The notes: a model not told the origin generated them from the letters alone. A DNA stretch of 15,119 nt from Candidatus Saccharimonadota bacterium (GCA_020428185.1 JAGQNH010000079.1:1-15119); one strand, 5' to 3'. Positions 1-7,345 are shown, counted from the first letter of the stretch. Numbers and translations: made by a program.

Positions 1-20
1 AGTATTGCTGAGTGAAACAT
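1..20 (-). CDS. 5' end of a gene, probably sensor histidine kinase (partial)
   Basis: An ATG at 18-20 on the minus strand opens a frame (M-F-H-S-A-I...) that runs off the left edge of the window. It lies 17 nt after the tandem TAA TAA stops of the response regulator, with an AAGGTGG Shine-Dalgarno-like run about 10 nt upstream. Response regulators of this family are usually followed by their sensor kinase, so that is the natural guess. Only six codons are visible, so neither the gene nor its product is proven. Confidence 0.4.
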
Positions 21-37
21 GCTAGAAAACCACCTTA

Positions 38-709
38 TTATTCATCGATTTTATACCCAAATCCGCGCACGGTTTTGATTAACTGTTTTTCAAATGGTTC
101 ATCGACTTTTGCACGTAGGTATTTGATGTATACTTCGACGGTATTCAAGAGAATGTCGGCATCATAGTCCCATACGTGTGCAACGATATTTTCTTTACTC
201 GATGGACGACCCTTGTTTCGTAGTAGGTATTCAAGTAGTGCGAATTCCTTGCTTGTCAGGTGGATTTCTTTTCCTGCACGAGTCACTCGAAATGTTGTCG
301 TGTCTAGCTCTAGGTCTTCGGCGGTTAGGATTGTTCCTTTTTGTTCGACGGGACGGCGCAGAAGCGCTCGAACGCGGGCAAGTAGTTCGGCGAGTGCAAA
401 TGGCTTCACGAGATAATCATCGGCGCCGCTATCAAGTCCGGTTGTTTTGTCGGTAGTAGTGCCAAGTGCCGTGAGAAGTAGTACGGGTGTCTGGATTTTT
501 TCTTCGCGCATTGCCTTGACGATATCTATTCCGTTGTAATCGCCAGGAAGCATGCGATCGATAATCGCAAGGTCGTATGGTTCTGTGGTCGCCATAGCGT
601 AGCCTTCGTCACCATCGAATGCGATGTCGACGGCATAGCTTTCTTGCTCGAGCGCGCGTGCGACAGCTCGTGCAATTTTGTGCTCGTCGTCAATAACCAA
701 TATTCTCAT
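38..709 (-). CDS. OmpR/PhoB-family two-component response regulator
   Basis: A 223-aa cytoplasmic DNA-binding regulator switched by phosphorylation. The receiver domain (about residues 1-115) has the full active site: acidic pair D7-D8, phospho-acceptor D51, switch T80 and K102 in the VKPF motif. A winged-helix OmpR_C domain follows (about 125-220), ending in the usual TVRGFGYKI hairpin. The length is normal for the family and nothing essential is missing. The gene ends in two consecutive TAA codons and is followed closely by a probable kinase start. It begins 34 nt after the HxlR-type gene on the same strand, so the two may share a transcript. A weak TATATA box at 720-725 sits 10 nt before the ATG and could also start a nearly leaderless message. 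The inducing signal cannot be told from the sequence. Confidence 0.93.
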   Translation of the reverse strand: MRILVIDDEHKIARAVARALEQESYAVDIAFDGDEGYAMATTEPYDLAIIDRMLPGDYNGIDIVKAMREEKIQTPVLLLTALGTTTDKTTGLDSGADDYLVKPFALAELLARVRALLRRPVEQKGTILTAEDLELDTTTFRVTRAGKEIHLTSKEFALLEYLLRNKGRPSSKENIVAHVWDYDADILLNTVEVYIKYLRAKVDEPFEKQLIKTVRGFGYKIDE

Positions 710-743
710 ATGTATAGCCTATATAGTGTTGCTGAAAAGTAGC

Positions 744-1076
744 TTAACGTTTGGCATGTGAAAGTGTTGGATATTTTGTACTCCACGCTTGCATAGAGCG
801 AAGGATTGGCATAATTTCTTTGCCTTTTTCGGTCAGCCTATATACGCACCGGCTGCCTTCGCCTGTCGATTCTTTCGATATAATACCTTCGCGTTCGAGT
901 TCTTCGAGCCGTGAGCATAGTGTACGTGGATTAATGCCACCTACTAATTCTTGTATTTGGCAGAACCGTACTGTCTCCTCGTTGAGGAAAAAACGAAGTA
1001 GTTTTGGCGTCCACTTGTTGCCGAGTATATCGGTCGCACTGTCAATACATCCGATTTTTTTGCTTGTCGCAGTCAT
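744..1076 (-). CDS. HxlR-family winged-helix transcriptional regulator
   Basis: About 110 aa with the HxlR layout: a Cys near the N-terminus, the GNKWTPKLLRFF helix, RFCQIQELVGGINPRTL as the recognition region, LEELEREGII, and the wing plus YRLTEKG. The C-terminal dimerisation helix carries a Trp. Such proteins are small repressors or activators, often answering reactive electrophiles or redox change through the N-terminal Cys. The frame extends five codons upstream to an ATG at 1091. I prefer the ATG at 1076, because the -10 box TATAGT (1083-1088) lies inside those five codons and would start transcription at or next to 1076. The gene sits directly upstream of the response regulator on the same strand, so it may regulate itself and that pair. 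The target is unknown. Confidence 0.88.
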   Translation of the reverse strand: MTATSKKIGCIDSATDILGNKWTPKLLRFFLNEETVRFCQIQELVGGINPRTLCSRLEELEREGIISKESTGEGSRCVYRLTEKGKEIMPILRSMQAWSTKYPTLSHAKR

Positions 1077-1082
1077 AAACTT

Positions 1083-1111
1083 ACTATACATTAAATAGCG
1101 ATTTTTAACAA
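1083..1111 (-). promoter_or_regulatory. Promoter of the HxlR-type gene (leaderless layout)
   Basis: On the minus strand a -35 TTGTTA (1106-1111) and a -10 TATAGT (1083-1088) are separated by exactly 17 nt. Six bases separate the -10 from ATG 1076, so transcription should begin at about the start codon itself. The box overlaps the upstream in-frame ATG (1091), which argues against that start. Confidence 0.65.
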
Positions 1112-1147
1112 CATCGACAGAGTGGTGACAGTCCCCCTTATATACTC

Positions 1148-1191
1148 AAAACCTTCCTGGTATTGTGCTAGTGCACATTGCAGGAAGGTTT
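1148..1191 (-). terminator. Hairpin terminator of the 81-aa gene
   Basis: An 11-bp perfect stem (AAACCTTCCTG, 1149-1159, with CAGGAAGGTTT, 1181-1191) encloses a second 5-bp stem (TGTGC/GCACA, 1164-1168 and 1173-1177). On the minus strand it begins 10 nt after the stop codon of the 81-aa gene and is followed by TTTTGAGTATAT, a weak U-rich tail. It best fits a Rho-independent terminator. The two-level stem is more elaborate than most, so a structured 3' RNA end is also possible. Confidence 0.65.
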
Positions 1192-1201
1192 CGATGTCTA
1201 T

Positions 1202-1447
1202 CTAGTTAATACCGACCAGTGTCCAGCTGCCGCCTCGATTGTCGCTTCGCAGGTGGAAGATCTGTGAACCGTCGCTCAAAGCGAGGATTTGCCTGATTTT
1301 TCCGCCGCTACGGATAGTCGTGCAGACACCGCTATCGATAAAATCGATTGCCTTGCCCTGAAACTCCATGCGGCGTGGAATTGCTCGCATATTGCGCCCA
1401 AAACCCATGCTCAGGATTGTCACTGGTGTGTTAAATAGTTTAGTCAT
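1202..1447 (-). CDS. Conserved-looking 81-aa protein of unknown function
   Basis: I do not recognise the family. The product is basic at its N-terminus (two short Arg clusters around residues 18-27) and then reads as a run of short beta strands with turn-rich links (G-K-A, S-G-G-K, S-D-G-S, N-R-G-G-S), ending W-T-L-V-G-I-N. There is one Cys and no membrane helix or signal peptide, so a small cytoplasmic beta-barrel-like fold is a guess. It is supported as a real gene by AAGG seven nt before the ATG, preceded by a GGGGG run, and by a strong hairpin 10 nt after its TAG stop. It may be read from a promoter at 1678-1706 or from a weak TATAGT nearer the gene. Confidence 0.7.
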   Translation of the reverse strand: MTKLFNTPVTILSMGFGRNMRAIPRRMEFQGKAIDFIDSGVCTTIRSGGKIRQILALSDGSQIFHLRSDNRGGSWTLVGIN

Positions 1448-1552
1448 TTCCTTATTCCCCCTTCGGATAATTTTGTGAACGTGCGGATTTGATTGGGGAA
1501 CTATATTGGCTGACAGATCTACCGCATGATCTACATAATCGCCTCTATAGCG

Positions 1553-1666
1553 TTACAACATCAACAGGGACGCTTGGTTATTCTCGCAAAACCAGTGTGT
1601 ATGTCGATGTAATTGTTCATCTACGTCTGCGGGTAGAAAGACGGGTACGCCCACCAGTACTCGCAT
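1553..1666 (-). CDS. Possible 37-aa small ORF (unknown)
   Basis: A 38-codon frame on the minus strand begins at ATG 1666 and ends at TAA 1553. The predicted peptide starts with a short hydrophobic run including G-V-P-V-F-L-P and continues with a polar His-rich part (D-E-Q-L-H-R-H-T-H-W). No SD is present. A TTGACT-17-CATAAT promoter lies immediately upstream and would start the RNA about 5 nt before this ATG, matching the leaderless habit of neighbouring genes. The opposite strand is also open for about 65 codons here, so coding is not proven. It could instead be the 5' leader of the 81-aa gene, whose start is 105 nt downstream. Confidence 0.35.
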   Translation of the reverse strand: MRVLVGVPVFLPADVDEQLHRHTHWFCENNQASLLML

Positions 1667-1677
1667 GATTGAAGATT

Positions 1678-2983
<1,306 letters not shown>

Positions 2984-3013
2984 TTTTCACTAGTCAAAAT
3001 GCTTGTACTCAGC

Positions 3014-3019
3014 TATACT
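3014..3019 (+). promoter_or_regulatory. -10 box before the AI-2E-family permease gene
   Basis: TATACT lies 8 nt before ATG 3028, the same close spacing seen at several genes here, which suggests a leaderless or 1-2 nt leader message. The -35 is not convincing (TAGTCA at 2991-2996 with a 17-nt spacer). The gene may also be read through from tgt. Confidence 0.4.
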
Positions 3020-3027
3020 AAAAACCA

Positions 3028-4161
3028 ATGAAAGTACGCGTTGAAATTGATACAAAGACGTTCATTCGTTTTTGGTTGGTCATTGCAGTTCTACTGCTTG
3101 CCGCAAAGGCAATTGAAGTCGCGATGCCAGCATTGCTAGTCTTGGGAGTTGCATTCTTTCTGGCCATGGCCCTCAATCGCCCTGTTACGGCACTTGCGAA
3201 TATCTTGCCGGGCAAAAGTCGTATCGGTGGCACCGCCATCGCTTTTATCCTTGTCGTTGGCTTTGTTGGTACGTTTTTGTCGTTTGTCGTACCGCCAATT
3301 ATTGAACAAACTATCCATGTGGTTGAATCGTTACCAAGCTTTGTCGACAAAGTGCAGACGCAATGGTCTGGTCTCAATAAGCTAGTAGAGCATTACGGAT
3401 TGCAATCACAGGTCAATCAGGCGCTTGATACTGTTCGTAATAATGCTACCGATTGGGCTGCACATCTGGGTACAAATATTATTTCAAGCGTTGGGTCACT
3501 GTTTAGCTTTATGACAGCGATGTTCCTGATATTGGTGCTTTCGTTTCTTATGCTTGTTGAAGCACCTCGATGGCTATCATTACTGTGGAGTGTGTATAAC
3601 GATCAAGATAAGATGAAAGCTCATAAAAAGCTCGTTGGTCGTATGTACAATGTCGTTACGGGATATGTTACAGGACAATTGGCCGTATCGGGAATAGATG
3701 CATTTTTCGCTGGAGTGACTGTGTATATATTGAGTTTCATATTTAATTTCCCAGCGAATCTAGCTTTGCCGACTGCGGCAATTGCATTTGTACTTTCGCT
3801 TATTCCGATGTTTGGTGCGACGATCGGTGGCATACTCATTTGTCTATTGCTCGCATTTAGTAGTATTACCGCATCGTTAATTTTTGCAGTGTACTTTGTT
3901 ATTTATCAACAAATTGAGAATAATTTTATTGCACCAACTGTACAGTCGAAAACAGTCGAACTCTCTGCCCTTGCTGTACTGGGATCGGTGACTGTCGGTT
4001 TGTATTTGTTTGGTGTAGCTGGAGGTATTATCTCTATCCCAGTCGCAGGTTGTATCAAGGTGTTGCTTGAGGAATATTTCGACCGTTCAAACAAGAAGTC
4101 AAAAAAGGAATCAGATGGTCCTCTTCATAAATTAGTGAAAAAAGTGCAAGAAACCACCTAG
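3028..4161 (+). CDS. AI-2E family transporter (PF01594-type permease)
   Basis: A 377-aa polytopic inner-membrane protein. The N-terminus has two closely packed hydrophobic helices (about residues 11-45) and a third (about 65-90). A long amphipathic extracytoplasmic stretch follows (about 95-155). Then come helices near 158-178, 210-235, 245-265 and 270-290, with the family's IYQQIENNFIAPTVQSK signature between them, and a final helix pair around 310-345. The C-terminal 30 residues are Lys-rich and cytoplasmic. This is the standard order for the AI-2E/PerM family. Named members export AI-2 (TqsA) or act as Na+/H+ antiporters, but the substrate cannot be read from sequence. It starts 44 nt after tgt on the same strand and meets the 97-aa gene tail to tail. 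Confidence 0.9.
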   Translation: MKVRVEIDTKTFIRFWLVIAVLLLAAKAIEVAMPALLVLGVAFFLAMALNRPVTALANILPGKSRIGGTAIAFILVVGFVGTFLSFVVPPIIEQTIHVVESLPSFVDKVQTQWSGLNKLVEHYGLQSQVNQALDTVRNNATDWAAHLGTNIISSVGSLFSFMTAMFLILVLSFLMLVEAPRWLSLLWSVYNDQDKMKAHKKLVGRMYNVVTGYVTGQLAVSGIDAFFAGVTVYILSFIFNFPANLALPTAAIAFVLSLIPMFGATIGGILICLLLAFSSITASLIFAVYFVIYQQIENNFIAPTVQSKTVELSALAVLGSVTVGLYLFGVAGGIISIPVAGCIKVLLEEYFDRSNKKSKKESDGPLHKLVKKVQETT

Positions 4162-4168
4162 TAATGAA

Positions 4169-4193
4169 ATAACCCCGGCAATGCCGGGGTTAT
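4169..4193. terminator. Shared hairpin terminator between convergent genes
   Basis: ATAACCCCGGC (4169-4179) pairs with GCCGGGGTTAT (4183-4193) around a 3-nt loop: an 11-bp perfect stem. It begins 3 nt after the stop of the minus-strand 97-aa gene and 7 nt after the stop of the plus-strand permease gene. The minus-strand exit (TTATTTCATTAC) is more T-rich than the plus-strand exit (TTATCCGTTAC), so it probably serves mainly the 97-aa gene while working in both directions. Confidence 0.75.
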
Positions 4194-4196
4194 CCG

Positions 4197-4490
4197 TTAC
4201 GAAAACTTACTTTTCCATGTATCGCATACTGCTTTGTACAGTTTGCGACTGTAGTAGGAGCCTTGCGTCTGACTCTCCCACCAAATGGCAGGATTCTCTC
4301 CGCGTCGCCGGATTTCTCCGCAGATGCGGAACGCGAACTGGAGGTATTCAAGCTCCTCCATGATTTCTTCGGACTCAACTGTGAGTTGCGCGTTGACGCC
4401 GTGCCACGATGATTCAGCAATGCTTTCTTCGTCGTGTTCCTTCAGATTTGCTGCAATTGCCGCCAGTCTGCGTGGATCATTGTGACCCAT
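4197..4490 (-). CDS. 97-aa protein of unknown function
   Basis: I do not recognise the family. The product is soluble and rich in acidic residues in its first two thirds, with a predicted helical stretch (VESEEIMEELEYLQFAFRI, about residues 38-56). A basic patch (EIRRRGE) follows, then a Trp/Tyr-rich tail (WW near 69-70, YYS near 78-80, W near 92). There is no signal peptide or membrane helix. Gene status is well supported: SD AAGGAAG three nt before the ATG, a perfect TATAAT with extended TG upstream, and a strong hairpin 3 nt after the TAA. It forms a complete one-gene unit, next to a second unit of the same design on the same strand. Confidence 0.75.
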   Translation of the reverse strand: MGHNDPRRLAAIAANLKEHDEESIAESSWHGVNAQLTVESEEIMEELEYLQFAFRICGEIRRRGENPAIWWESQTQGSYYSRKLYKAVCDTWKSKFS

Positions 4491-4493
4491 TGA

Positions 4494-4500
4494 CTTCCTT
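4494..4500 (-). promoter_or_regulatory. Shine-Dalgarno of the 97-aa gene
   Basis: AAGGAAG on the minus strand, 3 nt before ATG 4490. It fixes the start of this gene and contrasts with the leaderless housekeeping genes. Confidence 0.6.
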
Positions 4501-4531
4501 CACTCTCGTAAGTTAATGTACGAACCATTGT

Positions 4532-4560
4532 ATTATAACATAAACACTATATAAACGCAA
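4532..4560 (-). promoter_or_regulatory. Strong promoter of the 97-aa gene
   Basis: -35 TTGCGT (4555-4560), a 17-nt spacer and -10 TATAAT (4532-4537), with TG at 4539-4540 giving an extended -10. The predicted start is near 4525, giving a leader of about 35 nt that contains the SD. Confidence 0.7.
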
Positions 4561-4576
4561 GTATCTAAACAAGAAG

Positions 4577-4601
4577 AGTCCCGGTCGTGATGGCCGGGAC
4601 T
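4577..4601 (-). terminator. Hairpin terminator of the 44-aa gene unit
   Basis: AGTCCCGGTC (4577-4586) pairs with GGCCGGGACT (4592-4601) as 10 bp including one T-G pair, around a 5-nt loop. On the minus strand it is followed by CTTCTTGTTT, a U-rich tail in the RNA. It lies 18 nt past the 44-aa ORF stop. Confidence 0.75.
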
Positions 4602-4619
4602 AGTTGATGTGACGTCGCT

Positions 4620-4754
4620 TTATCTTCTGGTGACGCCGATCCAGACGCCTGACCTTTCGAGAGCATCGAAATACTCTTCCCTCTGCTTCCGCTTCTGTTC
4701 TTCGGTCAGCCGGGGGTGGAGGTGCAGGAATTTGCTAATGTCCTTTATAGACAT
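4620..4754 (-). CDS. 44-aa small protein (unknown)
   Basis: A 45-codon frame from ATG 4754 to TAA 4620; an in-frame ATG at 4766 would add four residues. The peptide looks like a real soluble protein: a short amphipathic start (SIKDISKFLHLHP), a charged helix (TEEQKRKQREEYFDALE) and a basic C-terminus ending V-T-R-R. I do not recognise it. It lies between a near-consensus promoter (4826-4854) and a hairpin terminator (4577-4601), so a transcript of roughly 250 nt covers it. There is no SD before either ATG. A 23-aa ORF in another frame starts nearer the RNA 5' end and overlaps this start by 20 nt, so translation may be coupled. A non-coding RNA is the alternative. Confidence 0.5.
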   Translation of the reverse strand: MSIKDISKFLHLHPRLTEEQKRKQREEYFDALERSGVWIGVTRR

Positions 4755-4806
4755 AATTATTCGCATTCGTTGGATAGTAGTTGGATGGAGCGCCGTAGCT
4801 TCCCAT
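4735..4806 (-). CDS. 23-aa leader ORF overlapping the 44-aa gene
   Basis: ATG at 4804-4806 opens 23 codons ending at TAG 4735-4737. The peptide is Gly/Tyr/Asn-rich (starts MGSYGAPSNYYP). It is the first ATG of any length in the transcript predicted from the 4826-4854 promoter, about 13 nt from the RNA 5' end, and has no SD. It may be a leader peptide, the true N-terminus of a frameshifted protein, or chance. Confidence 0.3.
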   Translation of the reverse strand: MGSYGAPSNYYPTNANNYVYKGH

Positions 4807-4825
4807 TGAGGTTACGGTAACATAT

Positions 4826-4854
4826 ATATTATCACAAAATTGTAGGATAGTCAA
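4826..4854 (-). promoter_or_regulatory. Near-consensus promoter of the 44-aa gene unit
   Basis: -35 TTGACT (4849-4854), a 17-nt spacer, and -10 TAATAT (4826-4831) preceded by TG-A (extended -10). It begins 2 nt past the cysS stop. The expected start is near 4819, next to a small GTTAC-C-GTAAC dyad (4811-4821). Confidence 0.75.
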
Positions 4855-4855
4855 T

Positions 4856-6277
4856 TTACGCGTATTCCCATACGCTACCATCGGGAGTGTCTCTGACGAC
4901 GATACCCTGGCTGTCTAGTGTTGCTCGTAGTTCGTCTGAGCGAGACCAATCCTTGGATTGCCTTGCATGTTCTCGTTCTTTGATGAGGCTCTTTTGCTCA
5001 TCTGATATATCGGGAGTTGTTTGTAGCAATTGAAGACCAAGCATTTTGTCTATGGCCGAAAGTAGATCGACGAGTGCCTGTTGATCGATTGTGGCAACGC
5101 TATGTGCTTCTAGATTCGAGAATGTTTCATCGATTATTCGAAGCGCTTCGGGTGTATTCAGGTCGTCGCTGATTGCATCACGGATTGTGTCAATCGACTG
5201 AAGAGATGACAGCTCTCCATTGTGCGAGTATGTCGTTTGGTGGCGCAGTGCAGCAATAGCACGCCAGTGCTGTAAGCGATTGTGCGCGGCCTGGGCGTTG
5301 TCGATGCTAAAATTGGTTGGCTTGCGATAGTGAGATTGCAATACGAGTAGTCGAAATGCTAGTGGATCGATAGTGTTGGCAAGCAGATCTGCAAGTGTGA
5401 AGAAGTTTTGCTCGCTTTTTGACATTTTTTTGCCATCGACGAGTATGTGTTCGTTGTGGACAAAGGTTGTCGCATAGGTCGGATCGTCATGACCCGCTGT
5501 GCTTTGGGCAATTTCATTTTCGTGATGAGGAAATGCAAGATCAATACCGCCAGTGTGTATATCAAATGGTTGACCAAGCTCGAGACGACTCATGACCGAA
5601 CATTCAATATGCCAGCCTGGCCTGCCATGAAGATCGTGGCCGTCGAGCGCGAAATCCCATGATGGCTCGTCGTCCTTTCGTTTCTTCCATAGTGCAAAAT
5701 CATGTGCAGATTCTTTGTCGTATTCATCGTTGTGAATTCGCTCACTACTCGTGTTGTCTTCTGTGATTTCAACAAGTTGCCCGTATTTTTTGCCTGATTT
5801 TTTGTAGGCATCGATATTGAAGTACACACCGTCATCCGAGATGTATGCAAAGCCCTTTTCGTGGAGTTCGGTAATTAGTTGGCGCATGCCTTCGATAGTC
5901 GAATCATCCGCCGCTTTGATAAATGTGAGCGCATCGATATCATTGCCAATTGCGCGCATGTCACTAAGAAATTGATCGCCATATTTGCTTGTAAGATTTT
6001 TGAGTGCATCGGCTGGTCTATCATCGGGAAACTCTTCTCGACTGCGACGAATTGTTTTGTCGTCGATGTCCGTGAAGTTCATGACATGCTTGACACTAGG
6101 GTAATTTTCGGCCAGAGCTCGCCGTAAGACATCGGCGACGATGAACGCACTGAGATTGCCGATATGCACGTGGTCGTAGACGGTCGGCCCGCAGCTATAT
6201 ATAGTCACTTGCTCAGGATTAAGTGGGCTAACTTCATCGATGTTTTTTGTGAGTGTGTTATGTAGTGTGACTGTCAT
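4856..6277 (-). CDS. cysS: Cysteinyl-tRNA synthetase
   Basis: A class Ia aminoacyl-tRNA synthetase of 473 aa, close to the usual 460-ish length, that charges tRNA-Cys in the cytoplasm. The catalytic-site signatures are HIGN (38-41) and KMSKS (284-288). The four zinc ligands that read the cysteine thiol are all in place: C29 in YSCGP, C226 in HIECS, H251 and E255 in HHENE. MNFTDIDDK, GRPGWHIECS and FDIHTGGIDLAFPHH are textbook CysS blocks, and the DALR/anticodon-binding region ends in a short domain finishing WEYA. The start overlaps the end of the upstream DHH gene by 20 nt and has no strong SD, which points to translational coupling. A new promoter for a minus-strand mini-gene lies 2 nt past its stop. 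Confidence 0.98.
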   Translation of the reverse strand: MTVTLHNTLTKNIDEVSPLNPEQVTIYSCGPTVYDHVHIGNLSAFIVADVLRRALAENYPSVKHVMNFTDIDDKTIRRSREEFPDDRPADALKNLTSKYGDQFLSDMRAIGNDIDALTFIKAADDSTIEGMRQLITELHEKGFAYISDDGVYFNIDAYKKSGKKYGQLVEITEDNTSSERIHNDEYDKESAHDFALWKKRKDDEPSWDFALDGHDLHGRPGWHIECSVMSRLELGQPFDIHTGGIDLAFPHHENEIAQSTAGHDDPTYATTFVHNEHILVDGKKMSKSEQNFFTLADLLANTIDPLAFRLLVLQSHYRKPTNFSIDNAQAAHNRLQHWRAIAALRHQTTYSHNGELSSLQSIDTIRDAISDDLNTPEALRIIDETFSNLEAHSVATIDQQALVDLLSAIDKMLGLQLLQTTPDISDEQKSLIKEREHARQSKDWSRSDELRATLDSQGIVVRDTPDGSVWEYA

Positions 6278-7250
6278 GTTCTTTGAGCGCCTTGTCTGTT
6301 GCTTCTATTAGTTCTTTTACTACCGTGTCGTATGTATCGTATACGCGAAATCCTGCTGCGTATTGATGACCGCCACCACCAAAATATCCTGCAATTGTTT
6401 CGCTGATTGGTATATTGCTTCGTAATTTCCCGGTGAGTTTACCATCTGGGTACGTTTTGATTGCGACACCAACTTCGACGCCTTCTACGAGGCGCATTTC
6501 GTCGAGTACAAGCATGCTTGGATTGTATTGATCGCTGTATTTTTGTATATCGCCCCATGGAACATGGACGAGTGCTAATTTGCCATCAAGAAAATATTCA
6601 ATTCTACCGATAAGCTCACCTTTGTATTCGAGAACTTCAGGTGATTTTTTCATGAATTCGCGTCGGCGTTCTTCGATGGCTGAATTTTGGGCGCCAAGTG
6701 CAACGAGTTTGCCGCACACTTCGAATGTATGTGCGGTGACATTTTGAGTGGTAAGGCCAAGGCTGTCACTCATTATCGCAATGAGCATATCCTCTGCCGC
6801 TTGTGCAGATATTTGCCAATTGTTGGCGCTTGCAAGTCCATAGATAACTTCTCCGGTCGCCACTGCCTCTGCTGAGAGAAGTGTGTGTTCAAACGACAGG
6901 TCTGATTCAGTCGTGTGATGATCGATGACGAGTACTGGATGTGTTTCGAGAAAGTGGCGTACGCCTGGTGTGTCGAGTACTTTGCTGATAAGTACGTCTG
7001 CAGCCGTATCGACAATGATAGCGAGATCGGTTTTTGTGTCAAAATGACTAACCACCCTATCCCAGCCTTTGATGTAGCGCAAATATTTCGGGATGTCTAC
7101 TGGGCAATACAGGGATACGTTTTTGCCTGCGTCACTCAGTATTTCTTCGAGTGCAATGCTACTACCCAGACTGTCTCCGTCGGGGTTTTCTGCTTGAATG
7201 ACTACAATTTTTTGGGCGTCATTAATTAATTTCGTTGCTTGGTCGTACAT
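6258..7250 (-). CDS. DHH/DHHA1 phosphoesterase (NrnA-like nano-RNase / pAp or c-di-nucleotide phosphatase)
   Basis: A 330-aa cytoplasmic phosphoesterase. The DHH domain shows motif I NPDGDSLGS (22-30), motif II VDTA (D80), motif III DHH (110-112) and motif IV with D162 in IMSDSLG. A helical linker and a DHHA1 domain with GGGGHQYAAG (291-300) complete the NrnA architecture and length. Family members remove nucleotides from 2-5-nt RNAs and dephosphorylate pAp; relatives cut c-di-AMP or pApA. The motif-I His that normally precedes E-N-P-D is Ala here (A20), although the other metal ligands remain. A TATAAT box 7 nt before the ATG suggests a leaderless message shared with cysS, whose start lies inside this gene's last codons. 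The exact substrate is undetermined. Confidence 0.9.
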   Translation of the reverse strand: MYDQATKLINDAQKIVVIQAENPDGDSLGSSIALEEILSDAGKNVSLYCPVDIPKYLRYIKGWDRVVSHFDTKTDLAIIVDTAADVLISKVLDTPGVRHFLETHPVLVIDHHTTESDLSFEHTLLSAEAVATGEVIYGLASANNWQISAQAAEDMLIAIMSDSLGLTTQNVTAHTFEVCGKLVALGAQNSAIEERRREFMKKSPEVLEYKGELIGRIEYFLDGKLALVHVPWGDIQKYSDQYNPSMLVLDEMRLVEGVEVGVAIKTYPDGKLTGKLRSNIPISETIAGYFGGGGHQYAAGFRVYDTYDTVVKELIEATDKALKEHDSHTT

Positions 7251-7257
7251 TGTCCCT

Positions 7258-7266
7258 ATTATAACA
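7258..7266 (-). promoter_or_regulatory. Extended -10 promoter of the DHH-cysS operon
   Basis: TG-T-TATAAT on the minus strand (hexamer 7258-7263, TG 7265-7266), 7 nt before ATG 7250. There is no good -35 at 17 nt. The AGGGA between box and ATG looks like an SD but would lie upstream of the expected RNA start. Confidence 0.6.
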
Positions 7267-7290
7267 GAGGTATCGGTATATCATAAGTAA

Positions 7291-7319
7291 TTGACAAATA
7301 AGCTATTAGATACTATAGT
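7291..7319 (+). promoter_or_regulatory. Consensus promoter of the 60-aa membrane protein gene
   Basis: Perfect -35 TTGACA (7291-7296), exactly 17 nt, -10 TATAGT (7314-7319). The predicted start is near 7326, leaving a leader of about 57 nt. This is the best match to a vegetative promoter in the window and is divergent from the DHH-cysS promoter. Confidence 0.75.
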
Positions 7320-7327
7320 TATATATG

Positions 7328-7345
7328 ATTATCCTCATGGATAAT
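7328..7345 (+). promoter_or_regulatory. Hairpin at the 5' end of the leader (ATTATCC-TCAT-GGATAAT)
   Basis: A perfect 7-bp inverted repeat with a 4-nt loop, extendable by a G-T pair at 7327/7346. It starts about two bases after the predicted transcription start. It could be a 5' stabilising hairpin in the RNA or, as DNA, an operator just downstream of the promoter. Confidence 0.45.

Noticed and set aside
2990..3006. Similarity of CTAGTCAA..GCTTGT upstream of both tgt (1700-1716) and the permease gene as a shared regulatory element
   Set aside because: The spacing to the -10 boxes differs, and at 1701-1706 the word is better explained as a minus-strand -35 (TTGACT). Two copies of a short word are not enough evidence.
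4169..4193. Reading this hairpin as a terminator for the permease gene only
   Set aside because: The plus-strand exit has few T residues. The minus-strand exit is more T-rich and the hairpin abuts the 97-aa gene stop, so it is called shared.
4609..4809. 66-aa plus-strand frame between the two mini-gene hairpins
   Set aside because: It lies antisense to the 44-aa gene, and the only good promoter and terminator signals here point along the minus strand.
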